Assembly: GCF_014287435.1 (NCBI RefSeq)
Contig: NZ_JACOPG010000002.1
Location: 62,001 to 126,000 of the forward strand
DNA length: 64,000 bases
Direction of reading: 5' to 3'
Origin: Roseburia lenta
GTDB taxonomy: Bacteria > Bacillota > Clostridia > Lachnospirales > Lachnospiraceae
Position numbers and translations under genes: made by a program. Positions 43,715 through 51,650 of the stretch are shown here, piece after piece. Under the pieces are notes generated by a model that saw nothing but the letters and a program-made list of their open reading frames with translations, was not told where the DNA came from and did no database searches. Position 1 is the first letter of the stretch. Each line of letters opens with the position of its first letter.

Positions 43715-44406
43715 TAGTTCTTACCCCCATTCTTCTTATTTCCACGAGTTAGATAATCTGCTACGATTGGAGCTTTCCATCCACTATCATTAAGACAATC
43801 CTCCATATGTTCCGCAGAACTTGCCTTCATCGCAAAGCACACTGCCTTAGATACACCTTCATAAACTGTAGCGGTTCCTATATTGTCATGCACATAATTT
43901 ACGGCACGCTCTTTTCTGATTCCAAAACGCTGAGCTTCCGCATATGCATCAATGTTAGCTCCGATGAAAATAAACTCCCAGCCATACTTTTTCTGCTGGT
44001 GCTTTACCATCTTTTGCACCTTATCATAAGAATACTGTCTGCTGGCATTTTCCATACCATCTGTTGTAATCACAAAGATGGTCTTCTCCGGACGGTCTTC
44101 AGGTCTGGCATACTTATGAATATTTCCGATGTGATGGATTGCTCCACCTACAGCATCAAGAAGTGCTGTACATCCGCGAACGTAATACTCCTTGTCCGTC
44201 ATCTTCTTAATCTTATCAATCGACACTCTATCATGTAGCACTTCACAGGTATCATCAAACAACACTGTAGATACATATGCCTTCTCACCGGTCTTTTTCT
44301 GCTTCTCCATCATGGAATTAAAACCACCGATGGTATCTGCTTCAAGCCCTCCCATAGATCCGCTTCTATCCAAAATATAAACGATTTCCGTTAATCCTTT
44401 ACTCAT
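43714..44406 (-). CDS. VWA-domain protein (TerY-like)
   Basis: A 230-residue von Willebrand factor A protein with a complete metal-ion-dependent adhesion site: DRSGSMGG (residues 13-20), the Thr in RGCTALLDA and the Asp in TTDGMEN. TerY-type VWA proteins are cytoplasmic and occur in tellurite/stress and ADP-ribose-linked loci. It has GGAGG upstream and is coupled to the ADP-ribosylglycohydrolase fragment, so the original operon probably paired the two. Confidence 0.88.
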   Translation of the reverse strand: MSKGLTEIVYILDRSGSMGGLEADTIGGFNSMMEKQKKTGEKAYVSTVLFDDTCEVLHDRVSIDKIKKMTDKEYYVRGCTALLDAVGGAIHHIGNIHKYARPEDRPEKTIFVITTDGMENASRQYSYDKVQKMVKHQQKKYGWEFIFIGANIDAYAEAQRFGIRKERAVNYVHDNIGTATVYEGVSKAVCFAMKASSAEHMEDCLNDSGWKAPIVADYLTRGNKKNGGKN

Positions 44407-44490
44407 GATCCTTTACCTCCGTTTTCTATTACTGACCTCCCTGCAGTGAGGCATTTCCTTGTTGTGATGTAATAATAAATCGTAGGCAAA

Positions 44491-44520
44491 GAAAAAAGGT
44501 CAACCGTAAGGCGACCTTTC
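44491..44520 (-). terminator. Terminator after the macro-domain gene
   Basis: The minus-strand AAAGGTC, a loop and GACCTTT are followed by TTTT, five bases past the macro gene stop. It separates that gene from the VWA gene. Confidence 0.8.
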
Positions 44521-44524
44521 ATAT

Positions 44525-45712
44525 TTATGGATTTGACAATGGATCCAGCCCATAATCAAACAATACAATATCTATTTTTAAGACGTTATAATCTTCGTGC
44601 TCTATGAAATACTCAACTATCTTATCGGTCTGCGATATCGGTGACAACGCATACCCGGCTATTCTAAGAAAATCTATCGTTTCGTCAAGATTAAGGCGCA
44701 ACCCAACAGCAAGTGCAAGCATCTTCTCTTTTGAAGGCTTTACCTGCCCCTTAAGAAGTTTTGAGAAATACTGCTTTGAAATATTCGCTGTTGCGTATAC
44801 TTCTGAGTTTTTAAGCTCCTTTTTATTGATAAGCTGCTGTAAATGCTTTTCAAAAGAATCCGTATAGATTTCCTTTAACGCTTCCTCCAAAGACTCTGAC
44901 TTCTTTTCAAAGGAAACCGGCTTAAGATACTCCGGCATCATAACCGAAGGCGCTTCCATTGCAGAATATGATTGCATCATATCTGCATCCGGTGATTCAT
45001 CTTCCTTAGCCTCTTCCTCTAAAGGAAGCGCATCAAAACTATCTTCCTCCTTATCCCTGTTTTCTCTTCGCAGGAATGATGGCATATGGAAAGATTGCAA
45101 TGTAGCACCGACTCTGCTCTCTGGCCGTTTTCCCGTTTCGCGCGGATAGTTATCATTTCGGTATTCCTCAGCAAGAGCTGTTTCTACATAGCCGTCATCA
45201 ACAAAGCAGGCAACATCTTCTACAAGCTTACCAGAAATAGTAACATCCTCGCTACCAAACACAGCAAGCGTAATCTCTATGTCATTATCTTCCAAGAAAG
45301 CCGTAAAAGTATCAACAGCAATCTGTATGCCAAGCTCCTTCGGGAAACCATATGTGCCCGTGGCAAGAAGTGGGAATGCAATGGAATTACATCCATAGTC
45401 CTTCGCTAACTGTAATGCCTTCGCATAGCATGAGCGAAGACACTCTTCCTCACCTTTACTTCCATCCGTCCACCAAGGACCACTTGCATGAATGATGTAC
45501 TTTGCATCAAGATCAAATGCATCCGTGATTGCTACTTCACCCGGCATCAAAAGACCAATCTTCTTACGTGCTTCAAGAAGCTTTTTCTTTCCGGCAGCTT
45601 TATATATGGCAGAATCAACACCATCATCAACGGCAACGTTCGGATTTGCTGTATTTACTATGGCATCTGCTTTTACTTTTGTTATGTCATTTCTAATAAT
45701 CTGAAAAGGCAA
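44525..45712 (-). CDS. Macro-domain protein with C-terminal helix-turn-helix region
   Basis: A 395-residue protein. Residues 1-165 form a macro domain that binds ADP-ribose or related ligands: FQIIRNDITKVKADAIVNTANP, GVDSAIYKAAG, IIHASGPWW and FPLLATGTYGFPKELG. After an acidic linker, the last 110 residues resemble an XRE-like DNA-binding module (SEVYATANISKQYFSKLLKGQVKPSKEKMLALAVGLRLNLDE). It may sense ADP-ribose signals and regulate transcription. The start is TTG 45712 with GGGAGG six bases upstream; the GTG at 45727 lies inside that site. Confidence 0.88.
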   Translation of the reverse strand: MPFQIIRNDITKVKADAIVNTANPNVAVDDGVDSAIYKAAGKKKLLEARKKIGLLMPGEVAITDAFDLDAKYIIHASGPWWTDGSKGEEECLRSCYAKALQLAKDYGCNSIAFPLLATGTYGFPKELGIQIAVDTFTAFLEDNDIEITLAVFGSEDVTISGKLVEDVACFVDDGYVETALAEEYRNDNYPRETGKRPESRVGATLQSFHMPSFLRRENRDKEEDSFDALPLEEEAKEDESPDADMMQSYSAMEAPSVMMPEYLKPVSFEKKSESLEEALKEIYTDSFEKHLQQLINKKELKNSEVYATANISKQYFSKLLKGQVKPSKEKMLALAVGLRLNLDETIDFLRIAGYALSPISQTDKIVEYFIEHEDYNVLKIDIVLFDYGLDPLSNP

Positions 45713-45727
45713 ATCCTCACCTCCCAC

Positions 45728-46261
45728 TTAAATCAAATAAATAATGCTTCCATCGTCATTTGAAATACGCAAAAAATCTTCTGCTGAATAATGATTTTCA
45801 TCATTCTTGATAGTAAAATAGCTTTCTACATTTGCTAGGTGCCCTATCTTTTCGTAAAGAGGAACTGACTTGTTCCAATTACCATTCTGTTTATCCGACG
45901 TAGATAACCAACCACTTACCCTCACTTTTTCTCCTACCGAATAAAATTCCTTAAAAGCCTTTATTATATCAATAACGGAAAGCATAAGTGTTGTGCCTAT
46001 TCCATGATTGCTAATCCTTGAGGGTACTTCCAAATAGCCAAATCCGGCATGATGGTCATTTTTAAATTTTTCGATGTCTATGTGAATCTCCACACTACCA
46101 TTCCCTAAATCGTCTCCATGAATACCACAACATATTTCACCATCTATATGATTATTCTTATTTGTAAAAACTTCCTCTATCCAGAATCCTCCTCTTAATG
46201 ACTTAATACTCTTCTTTTCATATGGATGATTAAGCAATTCCTCTATGAAATTATTATCCAT
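45728..46261 (-). CDS. GNAT-like protein of unknown function
   Basis: A 177-residue protein with a weak GNAT pattern: strand GFGYLEVPSRIS, acetyl-CoA-loop-like NHGIGTTLMLSVIDII, and a closing SVPLYEKIGHLANVESYF. GGGGGA precedes the ATG. The gene follows palindrome copy B and ends 15 bases before the macro-domain start, so it is in one operon with it. Substrate is unknown. Confidence 0.6.
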   Translation of the reverse strand: MDNNFIEELLNHPYEKKSIKSLRGGFWIEEVFTNKNNHIDGEICCGIHGDDLGNGSVEIHIDIEKFKNDHHAGFGYLEVPSRISNHGIGTTLMLSVIDIIKAFKEFYSVGEKVRVSGWLSTSDKQNGNWNKSVPLYEKIGHLANVESYFTIKNDENHYSAEDFLRISNDDGSIIYLI

Positions 46262-46281
46262 CGATATTATTCCCCCTGGTC

Positions 46282-46308
46282 AACTTCTGGTCCATTGTAC
46301 CAAAAGTT
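46282..46308. promoter_or_regulatory. Palindrome copy B, candidate operator
   Basis: CTTCTGGTCCA-T-TGTACCAAAAG (46284-46306), extending to AACTT/AAGTT at its edges, matches copy A at 43323 in 21 of 23 bases. It overlaps the stop codon of the 73-residue gene and lies 21 bases before the GNAT-like start. Confidence 0.6.
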
Positions 46309-46528
46309 ATTGCTCTTTAAAAATCTGATTGTTTAGATCAAAATATACCCAATCTCCTTCATTGATATCTTTACTGTATAATTCTTTATCAGCAATCTCC
46401 ATATCAATTTCAGATCCGTTTTCATCTCTTAATAAGACTTTGTCCATAGCCATATAATCATCCGGACGCTCCTCACAACCGCAATCTGGTTCCATGATTT
46501 TCTTTACGATATACTTCAATCTAAACAT
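46307..46528 (-). CDS. Small protein of unknown function
   Basis: A 73-residue protein with a basic N-terminus, a Cys pair (EPDCGCEERPDD) and an acidic beta-rich end (GDWVYFDLNNQIFKEQ). It begins six bases after the GIY-YIG gene ends. No family is recognised with confidence. Confidence 0.55.
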   Translation of the reverse strand: MFRLKYIVKKIMEPDCGCEERPDDYMAMDKVLLRDENGSEIDMEIADKELYSKDINEGDWVYFDLNNQIFKEQ

Positions 46529-46534
46529 CTCCTA

Positions 46535-47362
46535 CTAATCTTTTAATTTCGTTCCGTTCTCAGTCTTCCAGTCAACATTACCATTGGATGTATGTCCAAG
46601 TATTACAGCCGATGCAGCGGATGAAGCACTAAACTCATAATCCTTTTGGAATACCCCATCCTTTATCACTTCTTCTTTGATAAGAGTATTTCTCAGATTA
46701 AAATATCCTTTTCCCTGTGTTTCTAAAGACGGCACTGTATGATCGGATATTTTCGATCCGGACAGAACTGTAAAACCACCGGTGCTTACAAATCCTTTTG
46801 CATTTGCCTCCGTGCCCTTGCAATATAAGTAAACCGTATCATCCGTAGCCTTCGGAACAGGAACAAGCACCTTATATCCAAGGGTATTGATAAGAATCTT
46901 CACGTTATCAATAAACTCTTCCATTGTGGCAATCTGAGTTTCCTTCAGCACCGTGTTCTTATATGTATTCTTTGTCAGAATCGAATACCTGCCACAGTCC
47001 TTGGCAATCTCAACAAAACGATTCTCTAAATATCGGATCAAGGCTTTATTCAAGTCTCGACCAACAAAAATAACCGCTGTATTCCAGTAATATTTTTCTT
47101 TACCGGACTGATAATCTCTAAGATGCTGAGAAAGTCTATCCAGTACATTTTCTGCCTCACCGATATAAACAGAATCTGTTCCGTCATCCTCCTGACACAT
47201 CAAGAAGTACACGCCGACACCTTTGATATCATCCCGGTCACATCCTGCAATCTCTGTTCTTGGAATCTTAATAGCTTTACCATTCCAGTTTGATAGTTCC
47301 GCTGTTGTCAAACTATCCGCAGAACCATTTACAAGAAAGAGTTCAATAGCTTTTCCATACAT
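46535..47362 (-). CDS. GIY-YIG nuclease-family protein with C-terminal DUF4357
   Basis: A 275-residue protein. A GIY-YIG-like core lies at about 48-130 (GVGVYFLMC, DSVYIGEAENVLDRLSQHL, LENRFVEIA). The C-terminus shows the DUF4357 motif FSASSAASAVILGHTSNGNVDWKTENG. Such pairs are frequent in phage and defence islands and may nick DNA. It is the first gene of the operon running into the 73-residue, GNAT-like and macro-domain genes. Confidence 0.82.
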   Translation of the reverse strand: MYGKAIELFLVNGSADSLTTAELSNWNGKAIKIPRTEIAGCDRDDIKGVGVYFLMCQEDDGTDSVYIGEAENVLDRLSQHLRDYQSGKEKYYWNTAVIFVGRDLNKALIRYLENRFVEIAKDCGRYSILTKNTYKNTVLKETQIATMEEFIDNVKILINTLGYKVLVPVPKATDDTVYLYCKGTEANAKGFVSTGGFTVLSGSKISDHTVPSLETQGKGYFNLRNTLIKEEVIKDGVFQKDYEFSASSAASAVILGHTSNGNVDWKTENGTKLKD

Positions 47363-47541
47363 TCAAAACACCACCCTCTCAATATATGCTAATTCCTTGT
47401 TCCCAATTCCTCAGACTTCATGTAATTCCAGAAACTTCTAGCTGTTTCAAAACAACTATTGTAACGATAATGTTCTTTGCTTGTCAATAACATTTTTCAA
47501 AAAATCATAATCATTTTTGATATATTTTTTTATGTTCAGCA

Positions 47542-47961
47542 TTATCCATCTATTTTCCTAATTCTTGGCGGTGTTGCAGTCTTCCTTTCCAGCCACGGCA
47601 ATGTCGCATTTATCACAATACAAAACTCAATCATTATCGCAATGATAAGGATTATTGCCTTTACGATTATCCTTGCCACATTATTTCCAATATGATCCGC
47701 CGGTGCCCAAAACAGAGCAGTCAAAATTATAACGCCTCCAATTCCCGGAACTAACACTGCAATCGGAACATATGATAAGAGAATATACAACACAAAGAAG
47801 GCAGCCATCGCTATATATGCTCCCATTGTTCCTACCAACGGAGTCAACTTCTGATGAACTGGGATACACCAAATGATTGCAGGAATCAGATTTATCATCG
47901 GGAACTTATAATTCTTTTCATATTTACTTCTGTTTGTCTCTTCAACAATATACTTTGCCAT
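47542..47961 (-). CDS. Small membrane protein of unknown function
   Basis: A 139-residue protein with about four membrane helices (NLIPAIIWCIP, YIAMAAFFVLYILLSYVPIAV, VPGIGGVIILTALFWA, IIVKAIILIIAIMIEFCI) and a basic tail. GGAGGG lies nine bases before ATG 47961. No recognised family. The flanks 47363-47541 and 47962-48120 are AT-rich and empty. Confidence 0.65.
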   Translation of the reverse strand: MAKYIVEETNRSKYEKNYKFPMINLIPAIIWCIPVHQKLTPLVGTMGAYIAMAAFFVLYILLSYVPIAVLVPGIGGVIILTALFWAPADHIGNNVARIIVKAIILIIAIMIEFCIVINATLPWLERKTATPPRIRKIDG

Positions 47962-48167
47962 AATCATTGCCCTCCGCTTACATACTATTTCTTGTTACGT
48001 AATACATTTGGGTTGAAAAAATCCCCATTACTAAACGAGAGCAAAAAAAGTTTGAAATTTTATAATTTGTGGAAAATAAAAGATGAAAAACAGGTTTGGA
48101 CTTTATTCTGGAATAATTCCGATACAGTTTTTTCTGAGAAAAACAGTATCATAATCGTATCACGACA

Positions 48168-48214
48168 CAAAAAAGGCCTGAAATCATGTTTTCTTAACAT
48201 GATTTCAAGCCTTG
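48168..48214 (-). terminator. Long terminator hairpin
   Basis: AAGGCcTGAAATCATGTT and AACATGATTTCAaGCCTT form a 17-18 pair stem with five loop bases, followed on the minus strand by TTTTTTG. It would end the operon whose last gene stops at 48392. A second imperfect hairpin lies at 48121-48150. Confidence 0.8.
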
Positions 48215-48372
48215 AAAATACTTGATTTGTTATACCAACCTCTAAACCACTTCAGGTCTACTCAAACTCTTGGGCGGAGAGATTTATCTGGCTGTTTTTC
48301 GGTACACATTTGTGCGTTTTATTCTTCATATTCATCTTATTTCACATTTTTGTGTACCTCGTCTAAAATTTT

Positions 48373-48394
48373 TAGAGCCAAAATGGAGCCACTA
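48373..48394. repeat. Right copy of the imperfect 21-bp motif
   Basis: TAGAGCCAAAATGGAGCCACT, partner of the motif at 41165-41187 with 18 of 21 identical bases and the same orientation. It touches the stop codon of the 224-residue gene. Confidence 0.4.
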
Positions 48395-49066
48395 TTTATT
48401 TTGTTCGAACTTAACATTTGCATTTCCCAACATTTGCATTAGTCCATTGACTTTCCTTTGAGTAAATTCATCTAATACAATTGCCAAAATAACGCTTTGT
48501 TCTTCAAATGATTTATTCTTTTGAATCTCATTAAGAATCAACGAGGCCACCTCTGTTTTTTGAGTGAAATTAAGCGATAAAATATGTCTTATTTTAATAA
48601 TCAAATCTTTGTTTTTTTCAAGTATCTCGCTAAATTTTTCATCACTCATTGATAATGGCGAGTCTATCTCTACATAAGGCATCAACGGATTTTGCGCCAT
48701 CTTAAACAACACAAACGATTTTGTCTTTTCATTTTCAAACAGAATGTCTGTACTTATTTTTTCCCATAAAGTATCATAAAATTTTCCAATATTCCACTTA
48801 GATAAATGTGCTTTATTTACTATTGCAACTAATAACTCATCAACATATTTTGAATAAATTGAATCCAATTGTTGCAATTCATTAATTGAAAACTTCTTTT
48901 CCAGCGAATAGGTTTCATCTGAGCTTCGAGTTCTGACTTTTTCCATAAAATATTCCAAACTGCTTCCTGGATTTTCTGACTGATTTAAAATGTCAAGTAT
49001 ATAATAACAAAGATCAGTATCATCCCCTGCATAGGTACTTAAAAGCATCTCAATCTTCTCATTCAT
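48392..49066 (-). CDS. Protein of unknown function in an AT-rich operon
   Basis: A 224-residue, mostly helical, soluble and acidic protein (MNEKIEMLLSTYAGDDTDLC at the start, NANVKFEQNK at the end). No domain is recognised. It overlaps the upstream membrane-protein gene by eight bases, which indicates co-translation. Confidence 0.6.
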   Translation of the reverse strand: MNEKIEMLLSTYAGDDTDLCYYILDILNQSENPGSSLEYFMEKVRTRSSDETYSLEKKFSINELQQLDSIYSKYVDELLVAIVNKAHLSKWNIGKFYDTLWEKISTDILFENEKTKSFVLFKMAQNPLMPYVEIDSPLSMSDEKFSEILEKNKDLIIKIRHILSLNFTQKTEVASLILNEIQKNKSFEEQSVILAIVLDEFTQRKVNGLMQMLGNANVKFEQNK

Positions 49067-49454
49067 TGTTTTTTCCTCCGCATATATACTTTTCTAATAA
49101 TTGAATATACAATCTTTTAGGTAATGTAATAAGTAATGCCATTAATGTAAATACATCACTCCATACATCATTTATCTTCACAATTCCCGTTAGGAAAAGT
49201 ACTAAAAAAATAGCCATTAATAAAAATATTGCATATGACCATCCCTTGATAACATGAAACTTGTCATAACTAGAAAATTTTCCAATAGAATCTATATACA
49301 AATCTAGCACTGATACTAGTACTCCCACATATCCCGCTATTTTAATTATAGGATTATTATCCCCTATCGGTAAAAATCTAATTATTATCAATCCAATTAA
49401 AATAACAATTTCAAACAATTCTTTAACTAATTCTACATCATTCTTCTTTTCCAT
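49059..49454 (-). CDS. Small membrane protein of unknown function
   Basis: A 131-residue protein with about four hydrophobic helices (IVILIGLIIIRFLPIG, IAGYVGVLVSVLDLYI, YAIFLLMAIFLVLFLTG, VFTLMALLITL) and charged ends. The gene overlaps the next one by eight bases and lies six bases after the previous one. It is possibly the membrane part of a complex with the neighbouring soluble proteins. Confidence 0.6.
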   Translation of the reverse strand: MEKKNDVELVKELFEIVILIGLIIIRFLPIGDNNPIIKIAGYVGVLVSVLDLYIDSIGKFSSYDKFHVIKGWSYAIFLLMAIFLVLFLTGIVKINDVWSDVFTLMALLITLPKRLYIQLLEKYICGGKNNE

Positions 49455-49460
49455 GATTAT

Positions 49461-49772
49461 CTATAAGTAAAAGCATTTAACCTTTTTCATTTCAAGATGT
49501 ACATTATCATTTCCTTCAAAACTTACTCCTATGTATTGATTGCAAAACAAAAATTCTAAATATCTTTCTATATCATTAACAGTTTCTTTTCCGTTGTCAA
49601 TCAATTCAATTTGAATATTTCTTTTGGTTATATACAAATAGTACCCTTTTCTTTCACCTTCAAATACATTCCATGCTTTTAACTTATTATATTCTCCTTT
49701 CAAATACTTTTTTGTTTTGGTGTGTAAATAGAAATCTGAATAATGCCTAGGTGGGGTAATATTAATTTTCAT
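49461..49772 (-). CDS. Small soluble protein of unknown function
   Basis: A 103-residue protein (MKINITPPRHYSDFYLHTKT and following) with alternating beta strands, many aromatic residues and a Lys-rich end. ATG 49772 has GGGAGG seven bases upstream. It overlaps the upstream gene by 11 bases. No family is recognised. Confidence 0.55.
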   Translation of the reverse strand: MKINITPPRHYSDFYLHTKTKKYLKGEYNKLKAWNVFEGERKGYYLYITKRNIQIELIDNGKETVNDIERYLEFLFCNQYIGVSFEGNDNVHLEMKKVKCFYL

Positions 49773-50166
49773 TTGAATTCCTCCCTTCGTCACTAAGGAA
49801 TTTTGAAAATTTATACATTATATTCCCTTTATATTGCTCTTGATTATCCTTTACAAATTCTTCTATAACTCTAAAGCTATCTAATACATCATTTGTAACA
49901 CAATCTTGATTCCATTCATCCACATACACTTTTAACTCACGAAGTTTTTCAGGAGAATATCCGTATTTTTCAGCATTTTCCAATAGTTCTTCTCTTTTTT
50001 TCTTGTCCAAATATTGTTTAATGCCATAATCACGTCTTTCGTCAACAATATTACTAATTTGTTCATCTATACCTTGTATCATTTTAAGATATTCGGTTTT
50101 CTTGGTTTTCAAATCAGAAATCTTATTGTCATATGTCGTAAACTTATCTATCTTACTGTTAAACAC
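49762..50166 (-). CDS. Coiled-coil protein of unknown function, first gene of the operon
   Basis: A 134-residue, highly charged helical protein with a likely coiled coil (about 10-60, DNKISDLKTKKTEYLKMIQG and QISNIVDERR). GTG 50166, preceded by AGGAAG at six bases, is preferred over an upstream ATG that has no ribosome binding site. It leads four overlapping genes down to 48392. Confidence 0.55.
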   Translation of the reverse strand: MFNSKIDKFTTYDNKISDLKTKKTEYLKMIQGIDEQISNIVDERRDYGIKQYLDKKKREELLENAEKYGYSPEKLRELKVYVDEWNQDCVTNDVLDSFRVIEEFVKDNQEQYKGNIMYKFSKFLSDEGRNSNEN

Positions 50167-50276
50167 AAGTTTCTTCCTCTCAAAGTATATTCGGAATATC
50201 ACAAATATATTTTACTATACAACTATCTCATGATAATTATATCATATATGTCAAGAAAAATCATATTATTTAGGTC

Positions 50277-50612
50277 TCATACCTCCCTAGCCATCATCTC
50301 CGCCGCAGCCCGATTATACCCCTTCTTCAAATACCCTTGCACAATCGTCCCAAACATTCCCTTAACCATATCATCCTCGATATCACAATATGCCTGCATC
50401 TCTCCGGATAGTGCCAACGCCACATATTCTATCGGCTTTTCATCCAATAATTTATGTAACTTCGCCAGTGACTGCTCCGTTGTCCTCAGAGCAGCCTCCA
50501 CTTCTTCGCACTTTATCCGCAACATATTTCCATCTGTAAACCACACCTCAACATAGCCGTTATCCATGTTATAAGCACATTCCACGATATTATCCATTTG
50601 ATTATCTTTCAT
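50277..50612 (-). CDS. DUF6061-like small protein
   Basis: A 111-residue protein with VECAYNMDNGYVEVWFTDGNMLRIKCEEVE near the start and PIEYVALALSGEMQAY in the middle, which resembles DUF6061 proteins of Lachnospiraceae mobile elements. The function is unknown. It sits 22 bases downstream of the decayed relaxase gene on the same strand. Confidence 0.6.
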   Translation of the reverse strand: MKDNQMDNIVECAYNMDNGYVEVWFTDGNMLRIKCEEVEAALRTTEQSLAKLHKLLDEKPIEYVALALSGEMQAYCDIEDDMVKGMFGTIVQGYLKKGYNRAAAEMMAREV

Positions 50613-50633
50613 ATCATCAATCCATCCTTCCCA

Positions 50634-51561
50634 TTATCTTGTCCCATAAGACCTGTCATGCTGCCTTATCTGCTGCTCTGTACGCTCCTGTTCCTTTACC
50701 TTACCAATAATCGTATCAATCTGCTCAGCACCAGCATACCTCTTCACACGCTCCAGATCATCCGCCTTTTCCTGCAACAGCTCCTGTTCCTTCATTCATA
50801 TCCCTAATCTTTGCCTTATAAAACTCCACGCTTTCCGAAAGTTCTCTCTTCTCTTTTCTCAGTTTCAGGACTTCCTCTTTCAGCCTTACACACTGAATTG
50901 TCAGATTTTTCACCAAAGACTTCAACTTATTCACAAGTGGCAATACAACCTTATCCCGAAACGCCTTCGCACTTGTAAATGCCCCTGGCTCCGGCAACTG
51001 CCATTCCAGTGCTTCATCATACTTACGCACATCTCGTTGTAATACTTCCTCTGATTGAACCATCTTCTCTATATTGCTTTTAAGTTCTTTCTGTTGCTTT
51101 TCAAGCTGAACATTAATATATGGTACAAAATCAATGTGCAGATGCGGTGTTTCTTCATCCATATGCAAATGTGCCGAGAATACATATAAGTTCGGATTTC
51201 TGGCTTGGAACTCGTCCATAAATTCCGTTAAAATCCTTTTTGCCAACAATCCATCTTCATTTTTGGCATTCATATCATCTTTATTTCCAATCTGAAATAT
51301 CACTTCACGAAATAACTTTTCCTGCTTGCCTCGTCTGATTTTCTCATAGTAATCATCAATCATACGGTCTTTCCGTTTCTGTTTTGCATTATATCGTTCC
51401 AATGCCTCATCAAACAGCTTATGATAAACTTGTTTAATATCTTCTTGGCAAAACCCCATATTATCAGCACGTCTGTTCTTATCTACATTCTTAGCTGTAA
51501 ATGCTCTGGTATTATGTCTCACAGAACCTTTTCCGATCATTGCACTTATCGTTCTCTCCAT
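50634..51561 (-). pseudogene. Degenerate MobV/Pre-type relaxase gene
   Basis: ATG 51561 (AGGGGAAG upstream) opens MERTISAMIGKGSVRHNTRAF and includes the HLHMDEETPHLHIDFVPY metal motif. Compared with the intact paralogue at 60129-61289, about 85 residues after DFVPY are missing. Near 50795 the frame shifts: KAKIRDM is followed by a short false end, while the true C-terminus (KEQELLQEKADDLERVKRYAG and on to QQIRQHDRSYGTR) continues in another frame to 50634. Two lesions make it a pseudogene. Confidence 0.85.
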
Positions 51562-51616
51562 AGGCAATCTTCCCCTTTCTTTTATCTGTCATATTAACGC
51601 CGAATACGGCGCAGGC

Positions 51617-51650
51617 TTTGTTACTTTCGTCGAAAGTAACGCAAAAGCAC
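51617..51650. repeat. Putative oriT hairpin of the degenerate relaxase
   Basis: GTTACTTTCG-T-CGAAAGTAAC (51620-51640) followed by GCAAAAGCAC. The same arrangement, with TTTTG/CAAAA arms, lies at 61332-61360 in front of the second relaxase gene. Its location just upstream of MobV-type genes is where their nick regions are found. Confidence 0.6.

Noticed and set aside
43323..46306. CRISPR-like repetition suggested by the two palindrome copies
   Set aside because: Only two copies 3 kb apart with genes between them, and no spacer pattern or cas genes in the window.
50014..50556. A 180-codon plus-strand frame across the DUF6061 and coiled-coil genes
   Set aside because: It is antisense to two frames with proper ribosome binding sites, and its product is an AT-driven hydrophobic sequence with no signal.
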